Positions 45,414 through 56,926 are shown, numbered from the stretch's first letter. The stretch: DNA of 64,000 nt from Alkalibacillus filiformis (GCF_030814115.1 NZ_JAUSUP010000001.1:310001-374000), one strand, 5' to 3'. Numbers and translations: made by a program. The notes: generated from the letters alone by a model not told the origin.

Positions 45414-47267
45414 ATGGCGGAAATCAACAAAGTATTTCAATCGATTAGAGTGAGAGAATCGGGCTCCTCAAATTTATCGTTACGAGATGGACAAGTCGTT
45501 TCCGGTCGTATCATGAAGTTTTTCCCTGACCAAAAGGCAATGGTGCGCATTGGCCAACAACAAGTTGTCGCTCAATTAAGTGCGAATCTTCAAGCCAATC
45601 AAAATTATTTAATGCAAGTAAACCAGACAAGCCCATACATACATTTACAAGTTGTTAGTGAAGAAGTCGTTAGAACGCCAAATGATGCTGCCCGTGCTTT
45701 ACTTGAAGCAACTGGACAACAAGCGGGTAGACAACAACAGATGATGTTAGCAGGATTCATTCGCGATCAATTACCAGTAACACAACAAAATGTTAGCAAC
45801 TTATTACAGCTTGCACAATTAGGTTCTGATAATAGTGATACGGTTTTGAGGGAGATGCTGTCTAGAAACTTTCCGTTAACTGAACAAACATTTAGGGCGG
45901 TTGACCAACGGATTAATCAACCAATGTCATTTAATCAAACGGTAAGTCAAATGCAATCTCAATTAGCACAAAACTCTTCACTTACCAATGAGCAAGCGCA
46001 GCTAAGCTTATATTTAAATGCCGTTAACGGAAGAGGTCAACCGAATCAACAAATTATGGCTCATTTAACGCATCAAATTTTAACTGAAATTGGTCGTGGG
46101 TCAGATACGACTTTTCAACTATTACAAAAAGCAGGTATCGTTAGCTCACAAGTAAGTTATAATCAATGGGCTAACACATGGAGTTCATGGGCACAAACGA
46201 ATCAAGTAAGCTTTCAATTAGGGACTAATGGTCTACAGACACAAAATTTTAATTTACCATTTAATATGACTAGTCAAGGAATACAAGACGGTCTAGCTAA
46301 CTTAGCTAATAATCAGTTAACGGGTGGAGAACGATCACAAAAGCTGTTAAGTCGATTTATTAATCAGTTAAGCAGTTTACAAGGTGGTTCAGCTGATCGG
46401 TTGAACTTTATGGCAAATTTCAGCCAATCAACTGTATTTAATCAAGTCCAAAATAACCTTCCGCCTGCACAACAGCAAATGATGCAACAAGTAGCGCAAA
46501 TGTTACAACAGAATCAAGTGAGTTCTTTACAGCAACTGCTAAGTTCTGAGCAAGGAGAACAGTTAGTTCGAAACTTAACTCAACTTTTATCGAATCAAGT
46601 AGACCAACAGCAATTTAGAGCTTTGAACCTTTGGCAAAGCGTGCTAACCCAGCCAGCACCATCGAATAATATGGCACAAGTGATGCAACAATTGCAAAGT
46701 TTTATGAACTTAACACAGCATGAAGCAATGGCCCGTGCTCAAGATTATCCAACAATGCAAACATTGTTAACGGCAACTAGTAGTCAACTAGGTAATCCTG
46801 AGGCCTTTCAGCAGATGAACCAAATGCTACAAGGAATCCATTTATCATTACAAGATAGTAGCCGAGAATGGATGCAGTTTTCGGCCCATTTTCCGAAAGA
46901 GATGTTTGGATTAAATGAAGACTTATGGATGGACTTTGAAGGACAGAAGCAATCTGATGGTTCGATTCACCCGAAAAATTGTCGGGTTATGTTTTATTTA
47001 AATTTGCCGAATTTAAATGACATGATTATCGATATGCATGTGAAGTACGGGGATGTATCCCTGTCAATTTTTCATGAATCGCCTCAAGTGTTATCACCAC
47101 TCGTTGACAATATGAAATCGATGCTAAACATTAATCTTGATCAAAAAGGTTATGACTTACAATCGATTGATGTTAAACCTTTAAAGGAAGAAGTGGTTGA
47201 ATCGATTTCAAACAATGAAGTTGATCAAACTCAACTGTCATATAAAGGGGTTGATTTTCGCGTATGA
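45414..47267 (+). CDS. ylqG: Large Gln/Asn-rich protein YlqG, FliK-like C-terminus
   Basis: 617 residues, dominated by Gln and Asn between about 90 and 470, probably low-complexity and helical. The C-terminal 130 residues are ordered, with HPKNCRVMFYLNLPNLNDMIIDMHVKYGDVSL, resembling the flagellar hook-length control domain of FliK, which interacts with FlhB. The neighbouring ylqH encodes an FlhB-C-like protein, supporting that link. Not tied to a known function. ATG 45414 is chosen because AAGGCG lies 8 bases upstream. Confidence 0.75.
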   Translation: MAEINKVFQSIRVRESGSSNLSLRDGQVVSGRIMKFFPDQKAMVRIGQQQVVAQLSANLQANQNYLMQVNQTSPYIHLQVVSEEVVRTPNDAARALLEATGQQAGRQQQMMLAGFIRDQLPVTQQNVSNLLQLAQLGSDNSDTVLREMLSRNFPLTEQTFRAVDQRINQPMSFNQTVSQMQSQLAQNSSLTNEQAQLSLYLNAVNGRGQPNQQIMAHLTHQILTEIGRGSDTTFQLLQKAGIVSSQVSYNQWANTWSSWAQTNQVSFQLGTNGLQTQNFNLPFNMTSQGIQDGLANLANNQLTGGERSQKLLSRFINQLSSLQGGSADRLNFMANFSQSTVFNQVQNNLPPAQQQMMQQVAQMLQQNQVSSLQQLLSSEQGEQLVRNLTQLLSNQVDQQQFRALNLWQSVLTQPAPSNNMAQVMQQLQSFMNLTQHEAMARAQDYPTMQTLLTATSSQLGNPEAFQQMNQMLQGIHLSLQDSSREWMQFSAHFPKEMFGLNEDLWMDFEGQKQSDGSIHPKNCRVMFYLNLPNLNDMIIDMHVKYGDVSLSIFHESPQVLSPLVDNMKSMLNINLDQKGYDLQSIDVKPLKEEVVESISNNEVDQTQLSYKGVDFRV

Positions 47268-47533
47268 ATGAACGTTATAAACGAAAAGAAGCAATCGCCT
47301 TACGTTATGATGAAGACCGTAATGATGCACCTGAAGTGATCGCTAAAGGAAAAGGCTTAATGGCTGAAGAGATTCTATCAAGAGCAGGTGATCATGACGT
47401 ACCTGTTTATGAAGATCCAGCATTAATGGAGTTGATGGGAGAATTGAATATTAATGAGAAAATCCCTGAAGATTTGTACCAAGCTGTAGCTGAAGTGTTT
47501 GCTTTTATTTATCAATTAGACAAAAACTACTAA
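47264..47533 (+). CDS. ylqH: FlhB C-terminal-domain-like protein (YlqH/FlhX)
   Basis: 89 residues matching the cytoplasmic domain of the FlhB/HrcU/YscU export-gate family: EAIALRYDEDRNDAPEVIAKGKGLMAEEIL, then DVPVYEDPALMELMGEL and IPEDLYQAVAEVFAFIY. The NPTH cleavage motif and the membrane part are absent. It overlaps ylqG by four bases, so the two are translationally coupled. It could be a substrate-specificity modulator, a hypothesis only. Confidence 0.85.
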   Translation: MNERYKRKEAIALRYDEDRNDAPEVIAKGKGLMAEEILSRAGDHDVPVYEDPALMELMGELNINEKIPEDLYQAVAEVFAFIYQLDKNY

Positions 47534-47562
47534 AAATTTTACGAAAACGAACTAAGGTTCTT

Positions 47563-47589
47563 TTGATTGTGACAATTTTCATGTATAAT
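47563..47589 (+). promoter_or_regulatory. Candidate promoter for sucCD
   Basis: TATAAT (47584-47589) is a perfect -10; the best -35 is TTGATT (47563-47568) with a short 15-base spacer, or TTTTGA at 47561 with 17. Confidence 0.45.
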
Positions 47590-47651
47590 AAACAAGGTGT
47601 GGTTTTAATTAATTAGTATATTGCAGTGACTTTTTGATGGGAGGATGTAAC

Positions 47652-48812
47652 ATGAACATTCATGAGTACCAAGCGAAGGAAATTTTCCGTTCTTACAACG
47701 TTGCTGTACCTAATAGTAAAGTAGCGTTCTCTGTTGATGAAGCAGTAGATGCGGCTAAAGAATTAGGTTCAAGCGTATCAGTTGTAAAAGCGCAGATTCA
47801 CGCTGGTGGGCGTGGTAATGCTGGCGGTGTAAAAATCGCTAAGAACTTAGACGAAGTACGTGACTATGCTAACGATATTTTAGGCAAAACATTAGTCACT
47901 CACCAAACAGGACCAGAAGGTAAAGAGGTTAAGCGCCTTTTAATCGAAGAAGGTTGTGACATTCAAAACGAATATTACTTAGGTCTTGTTTTAGACCGCG
48001 CAACTTCCAGCGTTGTAATGATGGGATCTGAAGAAGGTGGAACTGAAATCGAAGAGGTTGCAGAAAAAACACCTGAAAAGATCTTCAAAGAAGTAATTGA
48101 CCCAGTGACTGGTCTTACTCCATTCCAAGCTAGACGTTTGGCTTTCAATTTAAACATTCCTGATGAGTTACTAGGAAAAGCAGTTAAATTTATGATGAGC
48201 TTATATCAACTGTTTGTTGAGAAAGACTGCTCAATCGCAGAAATTAACCCGCTTGTAACAACTGGTGACGGTGAAGTATTAGCATTAGACGCTAAGCTAA
48301 ACTTTGATGATAACGCACTATTCCGTCATAAGGACATTGTTGAGTTCCGTGACTTAGATGAAGAAGATGATAAAGAAATCGAAGCATCTAAGCATGACTT
48401 AAGCTATATCGCTTTAGACGGTAATATCGGTTGTATGGTTAACGGTGCAGGCCTTGCTATGGCAACGATGGATATTATTAAGCACTATGGCGGCGAACCA
48501 GCTAACTTCTTAGACGTAGGTGGCGGTGCAACTGCTGAAAAAGTTACTGAAGCATTCAAGATCATTTTGTCCGATGACAGTGTACAAGGAATTTTAGTTA
48601 ATATCTTCGGTGGTATCATGAAGTGTGACGTCATCGCTGAAGGTGTTGTTGAAGCTACGAAACAAGTAGGTTTAGAAATTCCACTTGTAGTTCGTTTAGA
48701 AGGTACAAATGTTGAATTAGGTAAGAAGATTCTAGACGAATCAGGCTTAAACATCACATCAGCAGATTCAATGGCTGATGGTGCTGAGAAGATTGTATCT
48801 CTAGTAAAATAA
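47652..48812 (+). CDS. sucC: Succinyl-CoA synthetase beta subunit (ADP-forming)
   Basis: 386 residues. ATP-grasp domain begins [20 protein letters not shown] and has [20 protein letters not shown]; the C-terminal CoA-ligase part has [12 protein letters not shown] and [13 protein letters not shown]. It makes ATP from succinyl-CoA in the TCA cycle. ATG 47652 is chosen with GGGAGGATG 5 to 13 bases upstream; ATG 47634 lies before that site. Confidence 0.96.
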   Translation: MNIHEYQAKEIFRSYNVAVPNSKVAFSVDEAVDAAKELGSSVSVVKAQIHAGGRGNAGGVKIAKNLDEVRDYANDILGKTLVTHQTGPEGKEVKRLLIEEGCDIQNEYYLGLVLDRATSSVVMMGSEEGGTEIEEVAEKTPEKIFKEVIDPVTGLTPFQARRLAFNLNIPDELLGKAVKFMMSLYQLFVEKDCSIAEINPLVTTGDGEVLALDAKLNFDDNALFRHKDIVEFRDLDEEDDKEIEASKHDLSYIALDGNIGCMVNGAGLAMATMDIIKHYGGEPANFLDVGGGATAEKVTEAFKIILSDDSVQGILVNIFGGIMKCDVIAEGVVEATKQVGLEIPLVVRLEGTNVELGKKILDESGLNITSADSMADGAEKIVSLVK

Positions 48813-48828
48813 GAAAGGACGGACGAAA

Positions 48829-49731
48829 ATGAGCGTTTTTATTAATAAAGACACAAAAGTTATTGTTCAAGGTATTACTGGTGGAACAGCGCTTTTCCAC
48901 ACAAAGCAAATGCTTGAATACGGTACACAAATCGTCGGTGGTGTAACACCTAAAAAAGGCGGTACAGAAGTAGAAGGTGTACCTGTATTTAACACAGTTG
49001 ACGATGCAGTTCAAGAAACTGGCGCTAATGCTTCTGTTGTGTACGTACCTGCACCATTTGCTGCAGATGCGATCATGGAAGCAGTAGATGCTGAGTTAGA
49101 CTTAGTGATCTGTATTACTGAACATATTCCAGTAATGGATATGGTTAAAGTTAAGCGTTACATGGAAGGTAAGAAAACTCGCTTAGTAGGACCTAACTGC
49201 CCAGGTGTTATTACGCCAGAAGAATGTAAGATTGGTATTATGCCAGGATACATCCATAAGAAAGGACACATCGGTGTTGTTTCTCGCTCTGGTACTTTAA
49301 CTTACGAAGCTGTACATCAGTTATCTGAGCAAGGTTTCGGTCAATCTACAGCTGTAGGTATTGGTGGAGACCCTGTAAATGGAACAGATTTCATTGATAC
49401 ATTAAAAGCATTCAATGACGACCCTGATACGCATGCTGTAATCATGATCGGTGAGATCGGTGGTACGGCTGAAGAAGAAGCAGCTGAATGGGTTAATGAC
49501 AATATGGACAAACCAGTTGTAGGCTTCATTGGTGGTGCAACAGCTCCTCCAGGAAAACGTATGGGTCACGCTGGTGCGATCATTTCAGGTGGTAAAGGTA
49601 CAGCAGACGAAAAGATTCGCGTTATGAACGAATGCGGAATCAAGGTTGCTCCTACACCATCAGATATGGGCGACACAATGATCGAAGTACTTAAAGAAAA
49701 TGATTTATACGACAAGTGTAAAACTCATTAA
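48829..49731 (+). CDS. sucD: Succinyl-CoA synthetase alpha subunit
   Basis: 300 residues. The CoA-binding Rossmann domain has [34 protein letters not shown] follows, and [16 protein letters not shown] lies in the ligase domain. The phosphorylated active-site His is in [18 protein letters not shown]. It pairs with SucC, 16 bases upstream. A strong terminator follows. Confidence 0.96.
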   Translation: MSVFINKDTKVIVQGITGGTALFHTKQMLEYGTQIVGGVTPKKGGTEVEGVPVFNTVDDAVQETGANASVVYVPAPFAADAIMEAVDAELDLVICITEHIPVMDMVKVKRYMEGKKTRLVGPNCPGVITPEECKIGIMPGYIHKKGHIGVVSRSGTLTYEAVHQLSEQGFGQSTAVGIGGDPVNGTDFIDTLKAFNDDPDTHAVIMIGEIGGTAEEEAAEWVNDNMDKPVVGFIGGATAPPGKRMGHAGAIISGGKGTADEKIRVMNECGIKVAPTPSDMGDTMIEVLKENDLYDKCKTH

Positions 49732-49741
49732 TTAAATTTAT

Positions 49742-49779
49742 TAAGTTGGGTTTAGGTACTCCTAAGCCCAACTTATTTA
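49742..49779 (+). terminator. Terminator after sucD
   Basis: TAAGTTGGG-TTAGG and CCTAA-CCCAACTTA pair around TACT, followed by TTTAA. Confidence 0.8.
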
Positions 49780-49804
49780 ATAGAATCTATAGGGGTGAAC
49801 GCTC

Positions 49805-50677
49805 TTGAAAGTTAAAGATTCATTAATCCTTTATATACTTAGTCAATTTAAAGAAGTAAAACGAAGACACCTATTTCAATACATCTCTGAGAATAATAAC
49901 TTCGACCATATTCTACAAGCATCACCACATTCCCTCTCAAAGCATTTAAATCTTTCTTTAACACACTCTCACGTTATTCATAAAAAGTTACACGAGCAAT
50001 CATTTAAACGTATGATGTGGCATGAATTTAAACAATCTCCTGTCATCACATGGTTTGATTCACACTATCCTGAAACATTTAGGTTAATCCCAGACCCTCC
50101 ACTCATTCTTTACTATAAAGGAGATTTATCACTACTTAAGACCCCGTTGATTAGTGTTATTGGAACGAGAAGACCTTCGCAACAAGCTTCCAAGAAAATA
50201 GATTACATTTTAAGACCTCTAATTGACCGATCGTTTACGATAGTTAGCGGATTAGCAGATGGTATTGACGGTATGAGTCATCAATATGCATTGAAACAAG
50301 GGGCTAAAACAATTGCAATCCTAGGCTTTGGTTTTAATCATATTTACCCAGCAAAACATCGTTCACTCTTTCATTCCATTGCTGAAAAAGGGTTATTATT
50401 ATCAGAATACCCTCCTCACCTAAAGCCTCAAAAATGGCACTTTCCAGAAAGAAATCGATTAATAAGTGGCTTATCCTTTGGTACATTAATTATTGAAGCT
50501 GCAGAACGCAGTGGCACTTTAATAACAGCTGACCAAGCTTTAGAACAAGGTAAAGAAGTGTTTGTTTTACCTGATTCAATATTTTTAGAACAAGCTAAAG
50601 GGTGTCATTCATTACTAAAAGATGGCGCAACACCAGTTACGACAGCTGATGATATTATTTTTAGCCTATCAACATAA
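49805..50677 (+). CDS. dprA: DNA-processing protein DprA (Smf)
   Basis: 290 residues. The Rossmann-like DprA domain has ISVIGTRRPSQQASKKI, VSGLADGIDGMSHQYAL, ILGFGFNHIYPAKHRSL, SEYPPHLKPQKWHFPERNRLISGLS and LEQGKEVFVLPDS. It loads RecA on incoming single-stranded DNA in natural transformation. The start is TTG 49805, with AGGGGTGAAC upstream. Location between sucD and topA is canonical. Confidence 0.94.
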   Translation: MKVKDSLILYILSQFKEVKRRHLFQYISENNNFDHILQASPHSLSKHLNLSLTHSHVIHKKLHEQSFKRMMWHEFKQSPVITWFDSHYPETFRLIPDPPLILYYKGDLSLLKTPLISVIGTRRPSQQASKKIDYILRPLIDRSFTIVSGLADGIDGMSHQYALKQGAKTIAILGFGFNHIYPAKHRSLFHSIAEKGLLLSEYPPHLKPQKWHFPERNRLISGLSFGTLIIEAAERSGTLITADQALEQGKEVFVLPDSIFLEQAKGCHSLLKDGATPVTTADDIIFSLST

Positions 50678-50788
50678 AAAAGCTTGGTTTTTATAAAAAA
50701 GTTTGCAACATTAAATTTTTCGTGTATTGTATAAGACAAAATCATATTAGTAACATGAACTTTGTCGAACAATTTTTCGTATATAAGT

Positions 50789-50817
50789 TTGACAAACGAT
50801 ATTAAATTATTTAATAA
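50789..50817 (+). promoter_or_regulatory. Promoter for topA
   Basis: TTGACA (50789-50794) and TAATAA (50812-50817) are 17 bases apart. A second weaker set, TTGCAA (50703) with TATTGT (50725), lies upstream. Confidence 0.6.
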
Positions 50818-50897
50818 TGAATGAGATTAAAGGTTAACGGTTTTGTGAACCAAACATACAAAAATAGAGAAATATACCTCGTAGGAGGAATTGGTGA

Positions 50898-52976
50898 ATG
50901 TCGGATTATTTAGTTATAGTAGAATCTCCAGCAAAAGCAAAAACAATTGAACGATACTTAGGTAAAAAATACAAAGTTAAAGCGTCAATGGGCCACGTTA
51001 TTGACTTACCAAAAAGTCAAATGGGTGTCGATGTCGAGAATAACTTTGAGCCTCGTTATATTACCATTCGTGGTAAAGGGCCTGTTCTAAATGACTTAAA
51101 GAAATCAGCGAAAAAAGCAAAAAAAGTCTATCTCGCAGCCGACCCTGACCGTGAAGGTGAAGCAATCGCTTGGCACTTGGCACACAGTCTTGGAATCGAA
51201 GAAGGCGCTAAATGTCGAGTCGTATTTAACGAAATTACGAAAGATGCCATTAAAGAATCTTTTAAAGAACCACGAGAAGTGGATATGAAATTAGTTAATG
51301 CCCAGCAAGCTAGACGTGTATTAGATCGACTCGTCGGTTATAACATTAGTCCGTTATTATGGAAAAAAGTTAAAAAAGGATTAAGTGCTGGTCGTGTCCA
51401 ATCGGTCGCTGTTAAATTAATAATCGACCGCGAGAATGAAATTAAAAACTTCATCCCAGAAGAGTATTGGTCGATTACTGGTGCTTTCACACATAAACGT
51501 AAAAATTTTGAAGCTAAATTTTATGGAACTGATGGAGATAAAGTCGAGTTAAAAAATGAACAAGATGTACAGAAAGTATTGGACCGTCTTGAAGGAGACG
51601 AATTTACTGTAGAAAAAGTAAATAAACGTGAACGAAAACGAAACCCAGCAGCACCTTTTACAACGTCATCACTTCAGCAGGAAGCTTTTCGTAAGTTAAA
51701 CTTCCGTGCGAAGAAGACGATGATGGTTGCACAGCAGTTATACGAAGGAATAGACTTAGGTGGAAAAGATGGTACGACAGGTTTAATTACGTACATGAGA
51801 ACAGACTCCACTCGTATATCAGATACTGCCAAAGGTGAAGCAACCGATTTAATAAAAGCTAAATTTGGTGAGGATCATCTAGGGAAAAAACAAGGTAAAG
51901 CAAAGAAAGATGAACGTTCACAAGATGCACACGAAGCGATACGACCAACAGTTATTCATAAAGACCCTAAGACGATTAAACCGAAATTGTCTAATGATCA
52001 ATATAAGCTGTATAAATTAATCTGGGATCGTTTTATTGCCAGTCAAATGGCCCCTGCTGTTTTAGACACAGTGACAGCTCATTTAATGAATCAAGGTGTA
52101 GAATTTAGAGCGACAGGATCTCAAATTAAGTTTAAAGGTTTTATGGAGCTTTACATTGAAGGTAGTGACGATCAGAAAAAGGATGAACAAAAAGTCCTTC
52201 CACCACTTGAGGAAGGTGAGAAAGTTAAAGCAAAAGATATTACACCTAATCAGCACTTTACGCAGCCACCTCCTCGATATACTGAGGCGAGACTAGTAAG
52301 AACCTTAGAAGAAAAAGGGATTGGAAGACCTTCTACGTATGCTCCGACGTTAGATACGATTCAACGCAGAGGGTATGTAGCATTAGATAACAAGAGATTT
52401 GTGCCTACCGAGCTAGGGACAATTGTAATTGAATTGTTAGAGCAGTACTTCCCAGAAATTATTAACGTTAAGTTCACTGTAGATATGGAAAATAATCTAG
52501 ACGGTGTAGAAGAGGGAGGTCAACAGTGGCGAAACATTATTGACAACTTCTACAAAGATTTTCAAAAGCGTTTAGATAAAGCAGAAGAAGAAATTGAAAA
52601 AATTGAAGTAAAAGATGAACCAGCTGGTGAAGATTGTGAGAAATGCGGCCACGAAATGGTTTACAAGATGGGACGATACGGCAAGTTTTTAGCCTGTTCA
52701 AATTTTCCTGACTGTCGTAATACTAAGCCAATTCTTAAAGAAATAGGTGTTAAATGTCCTAGTTGCAAAGATGGTAATGTAGTTGAGCGTAAAAGTAAAA
52801 AGAAACGTACATTTTACGGTTGTGATCAATATCCAGAATGTGAATTTGTATCTTGGGACAAACCGATTGAACGACCTTGCCCTAAATGTTCTTCCTTACT
52901 CGTTGAGAAGAAACAGAAAAAAGGTGTTCAAGTCAAATGTACAGAATGCGATTATGCTGAAAGTGTACAACAATAG
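50898..52976 (+). CDS. topA: DNA topoisomerase I
   Basis: 692 residues. TOPRIM domain at 1-110: [17 protein letters not shown] and [16 protein letters not shown]. The active-site Tyr is in [14 protein letters not shown]. Near the C-terminus three Zn-ribbon units occur: [33 protein letters not shown] and [12 protein letters not shown]. It relaxes negative supercoils. TAGGAGGAATTGG precedes the ATG. Confidence 0.96.
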   Translation: MSDYLVIVESPAKAKTIERYLGKKYKVKASMGHVIDLPKSQMGVDVENNFEPRYITIRGKGPVLNDLKKSAKKAKKVYLAADPDREGEAIAWHLAHSLGIEEGAKCRVVFNEITKDAIKESFKEPREVDMKLVNAQQARRVLDRLVGYNISPLLWKKVKKGLSAGRVQSVAVKLIIDRENEIKNFIPEEYWSITGAFTHKRKNFEAKFYGTDGDKVELKNEQDVQKVLDRLEGDEFTVEKVNKRERKRNPAAPFTTSSLQQEAFRKLNFRAKKTMMVAQQLYEGIDLGGKDGTTGLITYMRTDSTRISDTAKGEATDLIKAKFGEDHLGKKQGKAKKDERSQDAHEAIRPTVIHKDPKTIKPKLSNDQYKLYKLIWDRFIASQMAPAVLDTVTAHLMNQGVEFRATGSQIKFKGFMELYIEGSDDQKKDEQKVLPPLEEGEKVKAKDITPNQHFTQPPPRYTEARLVRTLEEKGIGRPSTYAPTLDTIQRRGYVALDNKRFVPTELGTIVIELLEQYFPEIINVKFTVDMENNLDGVEEGGQQWRNIIDNFYKDFQKRLDKAEEEIEKIEVKDEPAGEDCEKCGHEMVYKMGRYGKFLACSNFPDCRNTKPILKEIGVKCPSCKDGNVVERKSKKKRTFYGCDQYPECEFVSWDKPIERPCPKCSSLLVEKKQKKGVQVKCTECDYAESVQQ

Positions 52977-52984
52977 CGGATTAT

Positions 52985-53021
52985 AAAAAGGTGAGCTAAC
53001 AAAAGTTGGCTCATCTTTTTA
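52985..53021 (+). terminator. Terminator after topA
   Basis: AAAGGTGAGCTAAC and GTTGGCTCATCTTT form a 14-bp stem with two G-U pairs, loop AAAA, and a T-run. Confidence 0.8.
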
Positions 53022-53207
53022 ATTATTACAAATTTTTAAATTAAAATTGAATATTTTGTATACAATTTGTGAAACATGTAGATAGTCAAGGTGTGTAAAT
53101 TGACACACAATTTTTATTCTTATACAATTTAGCATTGTTAGCATAACAATGATTTATAAGTTATAGACCCCATTACTAAAATATTTATGACATATATGTG
53201 AAAATTG

Positions 53208-53236
53208 TTGTATTATTCCGAAAAGTTTGATAAAAT
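53208..53236 (+). promoter_or_regulatory. Candidate promoter for xerC-hslVU-codY
   Basis: TTGTAT (53208-53213) and TAAAAT (53231-53236) are spaced 17 bases apart. The AT-rich stretch 53022-53207 upstream contains no gene. Confidence 0.5.
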
Positions 53237-53266
53237 TTAATCGTTTTAGTAGTGGAGGGTATATTA

Positions 53267-54166
53267 GTGAACACGGATAACTTAATTAATCAATTTAGAC
53301 AGTTTTTAATTGTAGAAAGAAATGCCTCCCCGCACACCGTGAATCAATACGTTGCTGATCTTCAACAGTTCAATCAATTTTTATCTAAAGAAGTTATTAG
53401 CCATTTTAATGCTGTCAATTATTCCGATATAAGACTTTACTTAACTGAACTATACAATTCAGGCTTATCAAGGGTTTCTGCTTCTAGAAAATTATCAAGT
53501 TTACGCACATTCTATTATTATTTAGAAAAAGAAAATATTGTAGAACATAACCCGATTGAATATGTGTCAATGCCAAAAAGGGATAAAAAGATTCCGCAGT
53601 TTTTTTATGCTGAAGAATTAGAACGTTTATTTAATGTAGAAGATTGTAGTCAACCGTTAGGTCAAAGAAACCAGGCGTTAATTGAAATTCTTTATGCGAC
53701 TGGTATTCGTGTTAGTGAGTTAGTTCAAATCAAGCTAAAAGATATAGATTATACGCTCGGTACAATTTTAGTTCATGGTAAAGGGAATAAAGAAAGGTAT
53801 GTTCCATTCGGAGCTTATGCTCAAAGTGCTGTAAAAGAGTATATTGAAGACGGTCGCAAACAATTGCTAGCCAAAAGTAAGGATGAAGTTGAGCAGTTAT
53901 TTATTAACTTCCGTGGTACATCGCTTACTGATGAAGGTGTAAGGTACATATTAAATGATATGATGAAGAGAGCTGCATTAACAAGCTCAATCCACCCTCA
54001 TAAATTACGCCATACGTTTGCAACGCATTTACTAAATGAAGGAGCAGATATGAGATCTGTTCAAGAAATGCTCGGTCACGAAAGTCTGTCTTCAACGCAA
54101 ATATATACACATGTAACGAAAGATTACCTACAAAACATTTATAATAATGCTCATCCAAGAGCTTGA
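53267..54166 (+). CDS. xerC: Tyrosine recombinase XerC (CodV)
   Basis: 299 residues. The SAM-like N-terminal domain ([23 protein letters not shown]) precedes the catalytic domain with all active residues: Arg in ATGIRVSEL, Lys in [13 protein letters not shown], the second His in [14 protein letters not shown] and the nucleophile Tyr in that motif. It resolves chromosome dimers at dif. GTG 53267 has GGAGGG 7 bases upstream. Confidence 0.95.
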   Translation: MNTDNLINQFRQFLIVERNASPHTVNQYVADLQQFNQFLSKEVISHFNAVNYSDIRLYLTELYNSGLSRVSASRKLSSLRTFYYYLEKENIVEHNPIEYVSMPKRDKKIPQFFYAEELERLFNVEDCSQPLGQRNQALIEILYATGIRVSELVQIKLKDIDYTLGTILVHGKGNKERYVPFGAYAQSAVKEYIEDGRKQLLAKSKDEVEQLFINFRGTSLTDEGVRYILNDMMKRAALTSSIHPHKLRHTFATHLLNEGADMRSVQEMLGHESLSSTQIYTHVTKDYLQNIYNNAHPRA

Positions 54167-54183
54167 GGAAAGAGGGGATGACA

Positions 54184-54750
54184 ATGGAGCAGTCATTTCA
54201 TGCAACGACAATTTTTGCAGTGAGACATAACGGTGAAGCAGCAATGACAGGTGATGGACAAGTGACGTTTGGGAACGCCGTTGTGATGAAACATAAAGCT
54301 AAAAAGGTTAGAAAATTGTTTAATGGGCAAGTAGTAGCAGGTTTTGCGGGGTCAGTTGCTGACGCGTTTACGTTGTTCGAGAAATTTGAAGCAAATTTAG
54401 AGAAGTATAATGGTAACTTGAGTCGTTCTGCAGTAGAACTAGCCAAAGAGTGGCGAAGTGATAAAGTGTTAAGACGTTTAGAAGCGATGTTAATCGTAAT
54501 GAACAAAGATCAAATGTTGCTAGTGTCTGGTACAGGTGAAGTAATAGAGCCAGATGATGATATTCTAGCGATTGGATCAGGTGGACATTATGCATTGAGT
54601 GCTGGTCGAGCGCTTAAGCGATATAGTGATAATCAAACCGCCGCAGGGATTGCTAAAGCAGCCTTAGAGATTGCCGGTGAAGTTTGTGTCTATACGAATA
54701 ATGAAATAGTGTTAGAGACTTTGGATGATAAAGGAGACTCTCATTCATGA
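54184..54750 (+). CDS. hslV: ATP-dependent protease subunit HslV (ClpQ/CodW)
   Basis: 188 residues. The peptidase core is [30 protein letters not shown], with later [11 protein letters not shown] and [21 protein letters not shown]. The Thr that is N-terminal in E. coli HslV lies at position 8 or 9, behind a short MEQSFHA extension, as in other Bacillales. ATG 54184 has GAGGGG 6 bases or more upstream; ATG 54178 and TTG 54163 are in-frame alternatives. It overlaps hslU by four bases. Confidence 0.94.
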   Translation: MEQSFHATTIFAVRHNGEAAMTGDGQVTFGNAVVMKHKAKKVRKLFNGQVVAGFAGSVADAFTLFEKFEANLEKYNGNLSRSAVELAKEWRSDKVLRRLEAMLIVMNKDQMLLVSGTGEVIEPDDDILAIGSGGHYALSAGRALKRYSDNQTAAGIAKAALEIAGEVCVYTNNEIVLETLDDKGDSHS

Positions 54751-56135
54751 GTACAAAAGCAACACCAAAACAAATAGTTGAACAGTTAAATCGATATATT
54801 ATTGGTCAATCTGATGCTAAAAAAGCTTTAGCTGTTGCGTTAAGAAACCGATACAGAAGAATGATGTTATCTGAGGACATGCGTGATGAAATTGTCCCTA
54901 AAAACATCCTGATGATCGGTCCAACAGGGGTTGGTAAAACTGAGTTAGCTCGTAGATTAGCTAAATTGGTTGGTGCCCCATTTACTAAAGTAGAAGCAAC
55001 TAAGTTTACGGAAGTTGGATATGTCGGAAGAGATGTTGAATCGATGGTTCGTGATTTAGTCGATACGAGTGTCAGAATGGTTCGTGAAGAGAAAATGTTA
55101 GAAGTTCAAACTCAAGCTCGCGAGTCAGCAAACCAACGTTTAGTAGAACTACTTGTTCCAGGTAAGAAGAAACAAACACAAATGAAAAATCCGCTTGAGA
55201 TGTTTTTTAATCAGCAACCAGATCAATCTGATGATGATAATGAAGAAGAAGATGATCAAGCAGACCAAAGAAGAAGAGTGAAGGAACAATTAGAACAAGG
55301 GCAACTTGAAGAACGAATTGTTTCGATTGAAGTAGAAGAACAACAATCGTCAATGTTTGACATGTTACAAGGTTCGGGTATGGAACAAATGGGAATGAAC
55401 ATGCAAGATGCATTCAGCCAACTTATGCCTAAGAAGACGAAAAAGCGTAAATTACCTGTTAAAGAAGCGCGCGAAGTCCTAACGCAAGTTGAAGCTGAGA
55501 AATTAATCGATATGGATGAAGTTCATCAACTAGCTATAGAACAAGCTGAACAGTCAGGCATAATCTTTATTGATGAAATTGATAAAGTATGCGGTAAAGA
55601 CGAGAAGCAAGCAAATGTTTCTCGTGAAGGGGTTCAGCGCGATATTTTACCGATTGTTGAAGGTTCAACAATTGTTACAAAGTATGGCTCTGTCAAAACG
55701 GATTATATGTTATTCATAGCTGCAGGTGCATTCCATATGGCTAAGCCGTCTGACCTTATACCAGAATTACAAGGCCGGTTCCCAATTAGAGTGGAATTAA
55801 ACAAGTTATTAATCGAAGACTTTGTAAACATCTTAACAGAGCCTTCTAATGCTATTATTAAGCAATATACAGCATTACTTGAAACTGAAGGGATTAATGT
55901 TACGTTCACAGACGAATCGATATACCGCATAGCGGAAATTGCCTATGAAGTAAACCAAGAAACAGACAATATCGGTGCTAGAAGATTGCATACCATTATG
56001 GAAAAGTTATTAGAGGACCTTTCCTTTGAAGCACCAGAAATTATGATGGAAACGATCGAAATAACTAAAAATTATGTTGATGAAAAACTATCGACGATCG
56101 TTAAAAATAAAGATTTATCAGAGTACATCTTATAG
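54747..56135 (+). CDS. hslU: ATP-dependent protease ATPase subunit HslU (ClpY/CodX)
   Basis: 462 residues. AAA+ unfoldase: Walker [16 protein letters not shown], pore loop EVGYVGRD, an I domain (about 110-245) rich in acidic residues and Gln, Walker B IIFIDEID, sensor LFIAAGAFH and GRFPIRVEL. It feeds substrates into HslV. Its ATG overlaps the hslV stop; codY follows after 11 bases. Confidence 0.95.
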   Translation: MSTKATPKQIVEQLNRYIIGQSDAKKALAVALRNRYRRMMLSEDMRDEIVPKNILMIGPTGVGKTELARRLAKLVGAPFTKVEATKFTEVGYVGRDVESMVRDLVDTSVRMVREEKMLEVQTQARESANQRLVELLVPGKKKQTQMKNPLEMFFNQQPDQSDDDNEEEDDQADQRRRVKEQLEQGQLEERIVSIEVEEQQSSMFDMLQGSGMEQMGMNMQDAFSQLMPKKTKKRKLPVKEAREVLTQVEAEKLIDMDEVHQLAIEQAEQSGIIFIDEIDKVCGKDEKQANVSREGVQRDILPIVEGSTIVTKYGSVKTDYMLFIAAGAFHMAKPSDLIPELQGRFPIRVELNKLLIEDFVNILTEPSNAIIKQYTALLETEGINVTFTDESIYRIAEIAYEVNQETDNIGARRLHTIMEKLLEDLSFEAPEIMMETIEITKNYVDEKLSTIVKNKDLSEYIL

Positions 56136-56146
56136 GAGGAATTAGA

Positions 56147-56926
56147 ATGAATTTATTAGAAAGAACAAGAGTAATTAATGCAATGTTACAAAAAACTCAA
56201 GGAAAGGCAGTTAACTTCAATGATATGTCTGGAACATTAAGAGATGTTATTGAAGCAAACATTTTCGTATTAAGTCGTAAAGGTAAACTTTTAGGATTTG
56301 CAGTTAAACAAGAGATTGAGAATGAAAGAATGAAATCGATGTTAGAAGAAAGACAATTTCCTGAAGAGTATACGAATAACCTATTTAACATTAGTGAAAC
56401 AACAGCTAATATTGATATAAATAGTGAGTATACGGCATTCCCTGTTGAAAATAAAGAACTATTTAAAAATGGTTTAACGACGATTACGCCAATTATTGGT
56501 GGTGGTGAACGTTTAGGTACACTAATTTTAAGCCGTATTGAAGAATCATTTGATAATGATGATCTATTATTAGCTGAATATGGTGCGACAGTAGTTGGTA
56601 TGGAGATTCTTCACCAAAAGACTGAACAAATTGAAGAAGAGGCTCGTAGTAAGGCTGTTGTCCAGATGGCTATTAATTCACTATCATACAGTGAACTTGA
56701 AGCAATTGAACACATCTTTAACGAATTAGATGGTAATGAAGGTCTATTAGTGGCAAGTAAAGTAGCTGACCGTGTTGGTATTACACGATCAGTAATTGTA
56801 AATGCACTTCGTAAATTAGAAAGCGCTGGTGTAATTGAATCACGTTCATTAGGTATGAAAGGAACATACATTAAAGTGTTAAATGACAAGTTTTTAGTAG
56901 AACTTGAGAAAATTAATATTATGTAA
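56147..56926 (+). CDS. codY: GTP-sensing transcriptional pleiotropic repressor CodY
   Basis: 259 residues. The N-terminal GAF domain binds branched-chain amino acids; the C-terminal winged helix contains [32 protein letters not shown]. With GTP and isoleucine it represses stationary-phase genes, and in B. subtilis it also represses the fla/che operon that follows. TAGGAGGAATTAGA precedes the ATG. Confidence 0.96.
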   Translation: MNLLERTRVINAMLQKTQGKAVNFNDMSGTLRDVIEANIFVLSRKGKLLGFAVKQEIENERMKSMLEERQFPEEYTNNLFNISETTANIDINSEYTAFPVENKELFKNGLTTITPIIGGGERLGTLILSRIEESFDNDDLLLAEYGATVVGMEILHQKTEQIEEEARSKAVVQMAINSLSYSELEAIEHIFNELDGNEGLLVASKVADRVGITRSVIVNALRKLESAGVIESRSLGMKGTYIKVLNDKFLVELEKINIM

